Shown one piece after another: positions 1 through 62,034 of a DNA stretch of 64,000 bases. The notes beneath the pieces are model-generated. The model searched no databases. It saw only the letters and a program-made list of their open reading frames with translations, and was not told the origin of the DNA. The stretch lies in NCBI GenBank assembly GCA_964019165.1, contig OZ025286.1, positions 9,608,188 through 9,672,187 on the forward strand. Direction: 5' to 3'. The stretch comes from Mastigias papua (lineage: Eukaryota > Cnidaria > Scyphozoa > Rhizostomeae > Mastigiidae). Each line of letters starts with the position of its first letter. The first letter of the stretch is position 1. Both the position numbers and the translations under genes were made by a program.

Positions 1-560
1 GATTGACAGGCATCTGACTTGAAAGAAGCTCGTGGATATAATATCGAGGTTCCCTATGTCATAGGAACACTGAAGCATGCAAAACAGTTTCTACCACGAT
101 ATATATTGAAGAATTTGTATATTAGTATAACAGAACCACATTTTCGATATTGCCCCTCTGTCTGAGGGTGTTGTAGCACATCTGACATGAATAGATTCTG
201 AAAGCTACAGAATGGAGCAGTTAGAATAATAAGTAACAGTGCGTTTGACGCCCCTGCTAGTCCATTATTAACAAACCTTGCTTTAGGATCTGTAACTTTT
301 TGAACGCGAGACAAAACTTATAACCTTTAAATCTCTGAATGACCTTACTCCAAATTACCTTAGAAAACTTCTGATTCGAAACTCTCAGCATTCGCGTAGA
401 ACCCTAAGAATACGGAAAATGACTTGAGATTGCCATTGAAAAAAGACTAATAATATGCAAAAAGGATATTCATTCAGAGGAGAAGAATCATGGAATAGTC
501 TTCATGCGGATATCAGGTGTGCGCTATCCCTGGCAGCATTCAAATCTTATTTGTAATTAG
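1..560 (+). mobile_element. CR1/L2-like RT 3' relic
   Basis: With frameshifts and stops, this stretch reads LYISITEPHFRYC, NRF-KLQNGAVRIISNSAFD and, near 475-555, YSFRGEESWNSL then AAFKSYL. These are the usual tail motifs of CR1/L2-type pol proteins. It is truncated by the window edge and clearly dead. Confidence 0.7.
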
Positions 561-649
561 ACTTTTAAGATATAAAAATGAACAACAAGATTTGTATTTA
601 GACTTTAACGATGTGTAACTTTTTCTCCTTTTTTGTAATTTCTTTCAGC

Positions 650-880
650 TTTTTTGTTTTAAATAGACGGCCTCCTGGAAGTCAGCTTCGCTGAATGGGC
701 AACCGTCTATAAATAACTGAAATGTATGATGTGTATATGAAGCATATGGCCTGCCATTCTGAGCCTCCTTTCTGTTACCGTATTTTGTAGTTGTTGCGAT
801 TGTCCACGCCGAAGAACCTCCCTGTTTGTAATGGGATATGCTATACGGACATACATTGACCGCGCTCAAAGTCCATTGAG
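650..880 (-). mobile_element. RTE-like C-terminal fragment
   Basis: The minus strand reads ITNREVLRRGQSQQLQ and then TERRLRMAGHML, typical of the end of RTE/BovB-like pol proteins (ITNEEVLRR and GH-L-R motifs). The segment at 833-879 is repeated in inverted orientation at 2,086-2,132. Confidence 0.6.
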
Positions 881-2085
881 CGAGTTGCTTTTTCGTACGA
901 GCCAAGCATGAATACGAACAAGGTACGAACATTTACGTCGTCGCTGTGAAAGCTCCTATTCTCTAAGATATAAACAGAGCAGTCTGAGTTTAAGCAGTAT
1001 TCTTTATCAAAATCATCATCTGGTGTGGGGACTTATTCGGGGGAGGCTTATAAACTATTTGAAGCTCTTGCATGGGGGCTTAATCGAGGGGGGGGGGCAA
1101 TTCGAGGGTTTACGTTATACACGTTTATTTATAAGAAACAAACTTTCGGCTTTCAGCTTGGATATTTCGCCAATTCCAGCCTCAAATGTTTCTTGTATGT
1201 TTCTTAAAATTCTTGAAGCTTTTAATAACAACGAAAACCGATGACAATCTGGTGCAGCCAGAGGGTCTTCCAAATTACAAAGTCCATCCAGTCTCCACTC
1301 TAGATCCAACATCAAACACTTCAGATAACCATAAGTCTGATGATGGACTTCTACCCAATAAAAAATTTCTTGCCACAACTGATTTTTGAAGTTTACTTTC
1401 CAAGCTCAGCCTGTCCATATTTTTTAAATATTTCTTAAAAGACATGTTTCTTAATAAAAATACGTGTATTATTACTTTAGTTTGTCGGAAGTGATATGTT
1501 AGTTCCGTTTTCCCATCTACTAGCGAACAGAAACAGATCTTCGGTATTTAGTTAAAGCTAAGGACAGTCTTTTAGACAAATGTGCTTCAAACACTTCTGA
1601 ATAAACCCTACCCTGGACAAGTTTTATTACGTTCCACGTACGTTCGCACACAATACGTATTGTAAATACTACCGCGTAATCATTTTCCCTGCCTCTATAA
1701 GGCCCCATTTCCACTGACCCTGATAGATGCGAAAACGGATAAAAAATTAATCTTTCTGGCAGCGAATTAATGGAAGCGCTTGACAGACTTGTTGCTCGTT
1801 TTCGCTTGTTTCTATTAACACATATATGCAAATTGAAGCAAGGGACAACTTTTTAGTGAAGTAAGACAGGAAGCTGCAATACAGCTGCAGCGTTTTTGAA
1901 AATATCCTGGTCAGAGTGTTTCCACAAAAACGACGCGGTTTTGAATTTATCCGTTTTTTAAAACATAACGCTCTAAGCACCGTTTTTACAAATACCCGTT
2001 TGTTATCGTTTCAGTGGAAGCTGGGTCTTAGCTTCTCGGTTTTCGCTGCGCCGGTAAACGATGAAAGATCGGAAGTTCCGATAAT
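881..2085. other. no gene seen
   Basis: AT-rich DNA without a convincing coding frame. It contains a 9-base G run near 1,089 beside text like that of the pogo-like subterminal repeats (gggggctta..cgaggg). Several short ORFs lack recognisable motifs. Confidence 0.5.
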
Positions 2086-2132
2086 TCAGTGGACTTTGAG
2101 CGCGGTCAATGTATGTCCGTATAGCATATCCC
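2086..2132 (+). repeat. inverted copy of 833-879 (47 bp, 1 mismatch)
   Basis: From TCAGTGGACTTTGAGCGCGG to ...AGCATATCCC this matches the reverse complement of 833-879 with one difference. It derives from the RTE-like relics on either side. Confidence 0.9.
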
Positions 2133-2139
2133 GTTTGTA

Positions 2140-2610
2140 ATATGGTCGTGGTAAGAAATCCCAAGAATCTGCCGCAAACATCTTTGATGGAAAACGTCTT
2201 GTTTCTTGGAGATTGCTGTTGCTACTTTCGAAGTTTCACTATCACACAGCACCGTCGGCAGTACGATAGTGTTGTACAAGTGAAGCTTAATTTTCGTGAC
2301 GGTTTTTGAGCTCTTCCAAATTTTCTCCATCTTCAGCAGTTGCTTTACTGACTCTTACTCTGACACGGATTTCCGCTTCTCCATCATATGCCAGGACAGT
2401 ACCCAAGTACAGAAAACTGCCAATGTCAGCAGCAAGATGACCTCCAACCGTTATTGGGGTCCATCTTTCACAGAGGCACCGACTTTCATTACCTTAGTTT
2501 TTTCATTACTTATTCACATTCCAATCTTGCCGGCCACTTCCTCTAGACAATCTATTGGTCGCTGTAGTCCCTCCTTGGTCTCCACCAACAATGCTATATC
2601 GCCTGCAAAA
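2140..2610 (-). mobile_element. RTE-like RT relic
   Basis: The minus strand gives EGLQRPIDCLEEVAGKIGM, NEKTKVMKVGA, then LHLYNTIVLPTVLCDSET, KKQDVFHQRCLRQILGISYH and DHITN. This is the post-palm region of an RTE/BovB-like pol, with several frame breaks. Confidence 0.7.
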
Positions 2611-2640
2611 TGATAATAATCTTATTTAAAGTTGGTCTTA

Positions 2641-3830
2641 TTACAATAGTAATATAGTAACTAATTTATACCTACTATTTGCTAAAATAACTTTAACAGA
2701 AAATAAAGCAAATTTACAATTTTGTTTATTTCCAAATCCGACAATTACACTTATTACCAAGCAAGTGCTTGATTTTATGTGGTCACTAAGGGTGTTCCAA
2801 GGGAGGCTTCCTCTAAATGACAATGACTCTATTCCCAATTTTGTTATTCGTGTTCTTGGCGGTCGACATAAATTGTTTGTTCGTAGGTTGTATTTCATAA
2901 CCTTTTCTTCGCGAAATTCCTAAATATATAATGGATTCAAGTTGTTCAATATTTTGTAAATTTCGATCATCAGTTTCTGGAGATTTTGAACATGTATTTT
3001 CATGCTTTCAATTTTCTCCAGTATCTCGTCAAAGAGTCATAGACGTTGATGAGGCTCTTTAGTGCACGTTTGTGTGTTCGGTTTATTTCGTTATTAGAAA
3101 ACTTTTTCGTAGAAAAAGTGAGATCAACGGGCAATAGTTAAAAATTGGACAGTATTAAGGCATTACATATCAACATGGCCTGTAGTGTTGAGATATAAGT
3201 ATTTAGCTTTGAGAAGGCATTTATCTTTCTATTTACCTTGAGCTCAAGTTTTGTATAAGGTCAGTGAAAGTCAACGTGATGTCAGTCTCTATATCCAACA
3301 CTTTAACCACACTCGTAATTAGTTTCTTGTTATCATTGATGTTAAGACGCAAGGTTGTCCAAGAAACATCATTTGAAATTTGCCAGGGTTTGTTACCAAT
3401 CCGTTTTCAAAAAACCATTCCATAAGTGCGCTAAATAAGATCATTTTCCAGCCTTGGGGCAATTTCGTCCAGACCACGGCCACACGCATAGAGTGTGGTA
3501 TCATCTGCAAAAATTGCACACGTCTGAGTCTAATTTTAAAAGATGTCATTGCTGAATATATTACACAATATTGGTCCTAAAACAGAACCCTCTTGGAATC
3601 TCGCTCTAACGATTTGTTGTGAGCTCTTTACCGATCCAATTTTAACCCTTTGCATCCTATTTTTTAGATAGCTATTGATCAAGCACAGGCTATTTACACT
3701 GAATCCAGCTGTGCATAGTCAAAGGCTCACAGGCCTCCAGCTTAGCAATTAGAAGATCATGAGGCAAACAGTCAAACGCTTTTCACAAATCCTCCCAGAA
3801 ATTTTGAGGCAACTTAAACTTCACAAACAT
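2641..3830 (-). mobile_element. CR1/jockey-like RT relic
   Basis: Minus-strand fragments appear in pol order: YLKN-MQRVKIGSV, FFENGLVTNPGKFQMMFLG, and near 2,800 YNLRTNNLCRPPRTR then IESLSFRGSLPWNTLSD. Frameshifts and stops show it is inactive. Confidence 0.7.
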
Positions 3831-4215
3831 AAGCATTCGTAAACTACACATCTTTTTTGAGTGGTAGGAACGCTATCCTTTTTAGCAGATGGTAGCATGA
3901 CCTTAGTATTGTAGACCACACGAGGCTTCGCAGCATAGAAGCAGGATGTAATGACTTTGTTGATTTGTTTCTCAAATTTTGATGAAACATTACCAATTCA
4001 GGACAATTTTAGGTAAACTGGGCACTTTTCAGGACCAAACCATTTTTCTGATGAAATGTTGGCTAGTTTTTCCTTAATGCAAGAAACAAGGACATCAAGT
4101 TTACGAATTTTCGTGCCAATGTGAAGCTCGGTACGTAGGGAACACCAGGCAGAGACTAGCTTACAGAATGAAACAACATTTACCCACGAGCATCAGGACA
4201 AAAAACACTTGTAAC
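3825..4215 (-). mobile_element. Penelope-like element (PLE) relic
   Basis: The minus strand reads GNVSSKFEKQINKVITSCFY, AAKPRVVYNTKVMLPSA, then KDSVPTTQKRCVVYECLC. This is the linker ahead of the GIY-YIG endonuclease of Penelope-like elements. It is cut at the junction with the CR1-like relic. A hammerhead-like motif lies about 300 bp further out on the same strand. Confidence 0.6.
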
Positions 4216-4512
4216 AAGAGAAAATCCACCTGGTATGTGTAAAACTAACTCTAAACTGAAAGTGATTCGGCCATAGGACAACATCTCATCAAAAATCCAG
4301 AATGCGCCAGGACATATTCAGGCGATAATTTTCGGATCATAGGGCAAGCAAGATCGTCCTTTCATTTTACTGGTTTGGAATCAGTTTACATAAAGACTCA
4401 AAATCCCATCTTGGATCATATATATATAAACAAACTGATTCTAAGCCGCATCCACAACGTATATAAATTGTATAACAAGAATAAACCACAAATATACTTT
4501 TTTGTAAGTAGA

Positions 4513-4536
4513 CGTTTCAATTAAAATTTTCATCAG
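4513..4536 (-). ncRNA. hammerhead-ribozyme-like motif, copy 1
   Basis: Minus strand: CTGATGA, then A, stem AAT, loop TTTA, stem ATT, then GAAAC. The core words CTGATGA and GAAAC are those of hammerhead ribozymes; the three-pair stem covaries with the other copies. One extra A precedes stem II relative to the standard fold, and I could not assign stems I and III. The downstream flank (GTATATTTGTGGTTTATTCT) is shared with the copy at 54,361. Confidence 0.4.
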
Positions 4537-4539
4537 TGC

Positions 4540-5163
<624 letters not shown>

Positions 5164-5188
5164 AAACATAGAGAAATTGATGCAGACA

Positions 5189-5212
5189 CTGATGAAGATT
5201 TTAATCGAATCG
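5189..5212 (+). ncRNA. hammerhead-like motif, copy 2 (core mutated)
   Basis: CTGATGA, A, stem GAT, loop TTTA, stem ATC, then GAATC instead of GAAAC. It sits between two (TA)n arrays. Stem II is intact but the core change would be expected to inactivate it. Confidence 0.35.
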
Positions 5213-5247
5213 TTTACTTTAAGAAAAGTATAGTTTTTGTTGATTCC

Positions 5248-5251
<4 letters not shown>

Positions 5252-5340
<89 letters not shown>
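5252..5340. repeat. (TA)n microsatellite
   Basis: About 90 bp of uninterrupted TA. Confidence 0.98.
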
Positions 5341-5344
<4 letters not shown>

Positions 5345-5394
5345 GTGTAATAAGTATAGATGTATATAGACGTGCATATATATGTATGTACTAA

Positions 5395-5726
5395 TTTGAA
5401 GTGGTAGCTAAGCTTTCTAAAGGATACGATGTTTGTTTTATGCTAGTAAGTAGATGGATGCTCAAATTCACACGCCCTCCAGAATAAACAAATTGTCTGC
5501 ATTACATCTACAGTTTGTTTTGTAATATAGCATGGTAGCATCGAATTTGCGCTGTGCAATTATGAATGAGTCTTATGTTTGCTATGTTGGTGTTATTTGT
5601 TGCTTCTACGTTTTCATCACTGTGGAAGTATTCATCCAGCAATTTGCTAATGACTAACTGACTAGAATGTGAAATGGTGGTTGTATCGAAGTATTGGATC
5701 ATGGATGTTTGACTTTTCTTTTGCAG
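5395..5726. other. no gene seen
   Basis: Unique AT-rich intronic DNA leading to the pyrimidine-rich acceptor of the first recognised host exon. Confidence 0.5.
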
Positions 5727-56080
<50,354 letters not shown>

Positions 56081-57498
56081 GTGAGTGATTTGACCAAACG
56101 TAGAATATTTGGCCACATAAGGATTAGAAAGAAGCTTGACTGTTTCCTTGATCTAGTTTACAGATGAGCAGTCTACATCCTTTATTGATTAAGGTTAATG
56201 TTCAAAAGTATTGAAGCTCTTACGACAGACCTAGTGTGCAAGCCGACTGATACTCATCAGTAAGTGGATAAGAGGTCTTTTACCCTTGGCTTTCAAAAAC
56301 GGTAATGGCCGATAGTTAAAAAAGTAGCTTATAACTGATATTTGCTTAGAAGATCGCGAGATAGATGCTAGGATAACCCTTTATTTGGCAGTGGCATCAT
56401 ATGATCATCATATGATTGAACCGAGTCTAAGTTGGTCTGGTTCCATGGGATAACCTTCCCAAGTGTCGTTTTACATGAAGTATGTAATATTCAGCAATGC
56501 CCTACAATAACAGTTCTTGTGAGATTCAATTTAACTGGAAAAAGTAGTTTTTGAAACCATTTATAGAAGGCCCAGCCAGAGTGCAATAGAGTTAGTTGAA
56601 TTTATGGATAATTTTGAGCTGTTGTTGTCCAGGATGTCAGCTGAGAATCCTTACTGTTTTGTTATCACTGGAGACTTTCATGCTCGCTCCCTTTTATTGC
56701 GGGAAAATGATTTAGAAAACGATGCAGGAAAATTATCTAAGCCTTTCGCGACGGGTCTTGGACTCCAACAGCTAATTACTCACCCAACGCATTTCATGGG
56801 GTATTCCAGATCGTGCATTGATCTAATATTAAAGGATCAGCCTAATCTCTTTATTGGTTTTGGAGTTCACACCTTCGCTTCACTACAAATGCCATCATCA
56901 AATCATATGGGGCAAATTAATAAAAGACAATTTATCTATTCCGCCATTCAAGCGAAAAGTCTGTTCTTACAACAAAGGTGATATAGAGTCAATAAGAAAA
57001 AGCATAGACATTTTTCGTTGGAGTGAAACCCTAGATGGGATTGATTTCCCAAAAGTGAAGGTGATGAAGCTAAGCAAGATTCTGTGCATATTTTTGCTAA
57101 CTTCATACCAGATAAAATCATCACAATTGAGCCCAAGCAGTCCCCTTGGATAACCCAGCGGATCAAAATTTCATACGCAGAAAGAATCTAGCATATAAAA
57201 GTTTTGTGGAAAATTGTCTAGAAGAAGATAAGGTATAGGGTATAAATAAGATGACCTCTTGATGATCCAAACTTAGTGAGGATGCTAAGCAAAAGTACTT
57301 CATGATCATAGGGCGTACACTATCAAATCATCATACTGGAGGGTAAACTTCCTGGTCACTGGTTTATAAATATCTGAATAAAACTAAGATACCAATAATT
57401 CCCCTCTTCTTGAAAATAGCGTATTTGTTTTAGATTTCTCTGCAAAGGCACAATTTTCAGTGAGCTTTTTGTACTTCAATGCTCAACCTTAGATTCAG

Positions 57499-58031
57499 GG
57501 AGCGAAATTCCGCTGATGTTAAATTCCGCTTATATGAAATTCCACTGATGTGAAATTCCGCTGATGTGAAATTCCACTGATGTGAAATTCCGCTGATGTG
57601 AAATTCCGCTGATGTGAAATTCCGCTGACGTGAAATTCCGCTGATATGAAATTCCACTGATGTGAAATTCCGCTGATGTGAAATTCCACTGATGTGAAAT
57701 TCCGCTGATGTGAAATTCCGCTGATATGAAATTCCACTGATGTGAAATTCCGCTGATGTGAAATTCCACTGATGTGAAATTCCGCTGATGTGAAATTCCG
57801 CTGACGTGAAATTCCGCTGATATGAAATTCCACTGATGTGAAATTCCGCTGATGTGAAATTCCACTGATGTGAAATTCCGCTGATGTGAAATTCCGCTGA
57901 TGTTAAATTCCGCTGATATGAAATTCCGCTGATGTGAAATTCCGCTGATGTGAAATTCCACTGATGTGAAATTCCGCTGATGTGAAATTCCGCTGACGTG
58001 AAATTCCGCTGATGTGAAATTCCACTGATGT
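57499..58031. repeat. 16-bp satellite, about 33 copies, with higher-order structure
   Basis: Unit CTGATGTGAAATTCCG with variants (C/T at GACG/GATG, G/A at CCGC/CCAC, TATG/TGTG). Variant markers repeat every 176 bp (GACG at 57,627 and 57,803; 11 units) and then 192 bp (57,995). The array starts within RT-connector coding text (GGAGCGAAATTCCGCTG), so it seems to have grown from the host element's own sequence. Long ORFs on the minus strand (HISGISHQRNFTS) are artefacts. Confidence 0.95.
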
Positions 58032-58176
58032 GTGTCAGTACAAAGTACCATCATTTTCTGGTCTCGATGTTTCCGATGAGAAAATATTAAAGATAATTCG
58101 ATCACTACATCCAAGCAAGGCTCATGACTGGGACGAAATATAAGGTTGCATGATTAAAATATGTGATTGGGCGCTG

Positions 58177-58204
58177 CACAGTGTGCCCAGAGGAAGGAAA
58201 AAGT
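58177..58204 (+). repeat. left TIR with 12-RSS-like layout
   Basis: CACAGTG, a 12-bp spacer TGCCCAGAGGAA, then GGAAAAAGT. The A5 core coincides with that of the V(D)J nonamer ACAAAAACC. Confidence 0.7.
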
Positions 58205-59051
58205 GAAAATCACATATCCCTGTATCTGCAAATGCTCATAGCTGCCAAATGCACAATAAACTGAGCTACAATACACTTTTTTAATTAATAAATTATCTTT
58301 TATCGATTTCGTATAAGGCTGATTTGAATGCGTCCATTTTTGTTTGTCTTGCGAACTTGAGGTGTTCGAAAACCCCGCAGAATTGCCGATATAGAGAATT
58401 ACTGCATAGTGCAGGTATGCATTCCAGTTAAGCTGTTGAAGTTAACTAAAAAATTCATTTTGCTATTGTTAGTTGGTGACACCACCTATATGAAGCAGTT
58501 TTGCTGCATCAGGATATCTATTTCATTTAGCGCTAGCGGAAGTCTAGCTAGTAATTGGCTACATGTGACTTTTTTGTCAAATGGCACTTAAAGGTTAGCA
58601 CACTTCCATCATATCTGCAATTTTTTCGCAAGCTCGGGGCTGATGAATTCTTATCTATAGGTAATGCCGTACATGTTAACTGATGAAAACAGGCTAGTTT
58701 ATGGGGCCCCGGCAATGCGGATTGGCGCAGCTTCATCTTTTCTTTCACTGACTGGGTAGAAGGTAGACGTGAAATTGAGATCAATCCTTAAGAGACTATT
58801 ACTACAAACGTTAATATTGATGACATGCTCCATTTTGCAATGAATAAGCTGTTTACAAATTTTGAAGTCGAAAAACGTTGTACCTTGACATAACTCTCAA
58901 TAAACTTAAAATTAAGAATATTTTACTTTTGGCAGTACGTTGAACAATATTGGGAAGTCGCCAAGCAGAACTGTAGTTATGAAAGGATGAAATAGGATAC
59001 AAGTCAATTGTATCAAACTTATGCTGAGATGTTCATCAAATATATGGAGAG

Positions 59052-61201
59052 TTATCGGGAAAAGCAATAGAGAGCCATGATTAGAGAATCATCTCCACTA
59101 AGGTTACCGGCAACACCATGGTGAAGTTTAGACCGAGCAGTGTGGCCCAGACAACCACAGGCACTACACTGGATTTTTCGACGCCTGTTCACGACTAGAG
59201 GATTTGTCATCCATAGCATGCTAGCGAGAATGTCATGCATGTTTTCTTTAATACAATGTTGCCTAGCACGTGTGCCACAGCCCCTTTTAAACCTTGCTAG
59301 GTGCTTGTTCCAGTGTTCCTGAGCCTGCTCACTGAAAACGACAATTGGCTCTGGGGACATCTCGAAAAGCTCCCAACTGTGGGCACACATTGAGTGCAAT
59401 GAAAGATTGATTTGGATCCACGGTTTTCCTTGTTCATCTATAAAAGCAGTGCGGATATTATACATGGTATCAATATCCAGTTGCCTAAGACCATATGTAT
59501 TAACCCCTGGCCGCTCACTCAAACATATACTCAGCATAACATTGATGTTGCACAACAATAATTTGTAGTTCTCACGATCTGCTTCACGAGGTATCATATC
59601 GCATATGGCATCTCTTGACTTGGGATCAAAAAACTGTTGAGCAATATACCCATTGTTCATATTTCCACTCCCAGGTACAGGTACGTCGACAGGGAACCCC
59701 ATTTTCCTTCGAATGTGTTCCTGAGCTCTCAACTTCGCTATCGCAATGCAATGTGTCTCCGTATCAGACGCCACCCGTCCCCATTTGTAGACAACGCTTA
59801 TTAATCTATAGAGGATACGTAAACAGAAATCAAGAGATCGAAGCTTCCAGTGCAGTATACAGAAATTTGTGATGGATACTAGGGGCTTGTCACACTGACC
59901 TTGCCTTTGTAGATCATTATAGTTGATTTCTCTACTCTCAAGATGTTGCCATGCTTCCATATATGATTCGTATGATTTTGTGATGGAAAAGCCACGGAGG
60001 ATTTGAAGTGGATCATTTCTGTCAACCTCTGATGAATCACAATAATGGCATTTCCTGGAACCGAAATCCCCTTGTAGTATTCCGGCCATTTTGCCATCAA
60101 TCATAGAGACCGTGTTCTTAACATTCAAAGTAATAGGGGTTTGGAGTCCTGGAAGAGGAAGGGAAAATTTTTCATTGTTATTAACACAGCTGAAGAGCTG
60201 ATTGAACTCTTTTTCTATAACATCCCTTGACTCTACTGCACGAATGATTGAAAGTGGCCTCGTGTATGATATGGCATTTGGCGAAGGATTCTTCCAAAGT
60301 TGGACAGTCCCACCATCTTTTATGACATCAATCGACAGAGGCGTAATGCAGCAAAGAAGGTAGTTGGTGGTTAAGGTGGGATCAAGATGGGGATTCTCTT
60401 CCACTGACAACTCAATGTTTACTATTTGATTGCGACTACGGTGACCCCTCGATCCATCAATTCCAGTTTTAACATTTAGAATGAGAGTACTGCCCTGAGG
60501 AACTTCATCTATACATTGTTCTGCCTCAACAAGACTCAAAGCAGTATTTTTCATGAGTTCAGGATAGTCAACACTGCATTTTATTTCATTTGCGATTATT
60601 GCTGGATGCAAAGTTTTCTCAATATCAATTTCATTTCTTGTTGGAAGCTCAACTCCAAATTTCAGCAGAAAGAGACGCAACTCTGTCCATCCTCTCGAAG
60701 AGAACCCAGCATTGAAAAAGAAGGCCAACGCTTCTTCTTTGGGAACTGAGCACTTAATTTTGGGCCGTTTCGATTCCTCGGGAATGAGAAGACTAATAGC
60801 ACACTCATAAGATACTCCTTGCTGCTCAGCAAAAGCTTTTAAACGCTCTACTTCAGGTGTCATTATCTTCCTTACTGTGTCAGCACAAGGACTTTCACTT
60901 AGCCTTTTTCCTGGTCTTCCCACCGACTTTGAAGTTTCAGGAGAAGTAGAGAAGACATCGCCACCGCCTATACCAACAGAAGATTCACCAAAGAGATAAA
61001 AGGAGACTGCAACCAATCCTGATACTCTTTAGATAATCTGGCTTTCTTTGGTTTTGACTTCTTCAAGCGCTCAAGTCTTCTACGTACAGATTCTTTGGTG
61101 CCAATGCTTGGAAACTTTTCTACAATTGTTTGAGCTGCTTTTTCTTCATCTCCCGCAGAATGCTCAATAATGCCAAATGCTTCAATAGTTCTAATTATCA
61201 T
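59052..61201 (-). CDS. Transib/RAG1-like transposase (one frameshift near 61,000)
   Basis: The main frame (654 aa, 61,016 to 59,052) aligns by eye with the RAG1 core and with Transib transposases. The predicted DDE triad is D187 (GIDGSRGH), D307 (SMIDGK) and E567 (AQEHWNK). Its zinc ligands are C323/C326 (CHYC) and H541/H546 (HSMCAH); the H-x4-H spacing is that of RAG1 H937/H942. Between them are SITKSYESYMEAW, RRKMGFPVDVPVPGSG and RDAICDMIP, each with a RAG1 or Transib counterpart. The C-terminus has a small CCHH-type cluster (C617, C620, H625, H632). The N-terminal 70 residues (MIIRTIEAFGIIEHSAGDEE...) lie in another frame, 61,201 to about 61,000, so one indel separates them. It cuts and pastes DNA at the CACAGTG ends in the nucleus. 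Other than the frameshift it looks intact. Confidence 0.9.
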
Positions 61202-61449
61202 TTTGAACTGAACTATAGCCTCTTAGCTGTAAATTCTAATTTTCATAACAAAATAGTAAACCAGAAATGAAACTTCACTCAATATTAGCAGCATTACAAG
61301 AGTATATCTTAAAACTGCAAATTTAGTAAAAGAAGACATTACAATGTAGGACGACATTCTTTCAAAATGTCAATTTTAACTACACATAAATAATTCTCAG
61401 TTCTATCTCATGCAAGTACATTTTCATCAAGAAAAATGACAGTGTCCAG

Positions 61450-61930
61450 TTATTTTATACTTTCATGAGATCCATCTTACAATTATGCACTAAATAAGTT
61501 CAGAATAACTTATTGCAAGCGATTTTGAGCAAAATATGTTAGAAATGTGTTTTTGGCCGAAATGACCATATATAGTAATATCACCCTAAAACCCCCAAAA
61601 CTGATATTTTTGCATAATTTCTATTTCCATCAGATACATCTTACAGTTATGCACTAAACTAGTTCATAAAAATATTATACAAATGATTTTGATCAAAAAT
61701 ATGCTACATAATGTGTTTTAGGCTGAAATGACCGTATACAGCAATATCACACTAGAAACCCCAAAGCTCATATTTTTAGATAATTTATACTTTCACCAGA
61801 TCCATCTTACAATTATGCACTAAATAAGTTCAGAATAACTTATTGCAAACGATTTTGAGCAAAAATATGTTAGAAAATGTGTTTTTGGCCAAAATGACCA
61901 TATTTGGTTGTAAGTCCCCAGGAACCCCTA
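61450..61930. repeat. about 165-bp tandem repeat, nearly 3 copies, inside the Transib-like element
   Basis: Units begin with CATCTTACAATTATGCACTA at about 61,473, 61,636 (one variant) and 61,803. Each contains GATTTTGA-CAAAA-TATG and a TTTTGGCC-AAATGACC box. It lies between the transposase start and the right end, where promoter or end-binding repeats could act. Confidence 0.9.
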
Positions 61931-62034
61931 AATTTAAAAGTTTCGATTATGATTACTTTCAATAGATTCTTTACAAATTTCGAATCAAATGAACCCTCAA
62001 CCGTTATCCTGGGATTATCTTCAGTCTTGTAATT

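Noticed and set aside
57499..58031. CRISPR-like array
   Set aside because: Direct 16-bp tandem units without unique spacers, in an animal genome.
57457..58114. ORFs of 66-194 aa with HISGISHQRNFTS repeats
   Set aside because: Three frames of a 16-bp satellite; not a protein family.
59140..60749. Plus-strand ORFs of 60-85 aa
   Set aside because: Shadows of the minus-strand transposase.
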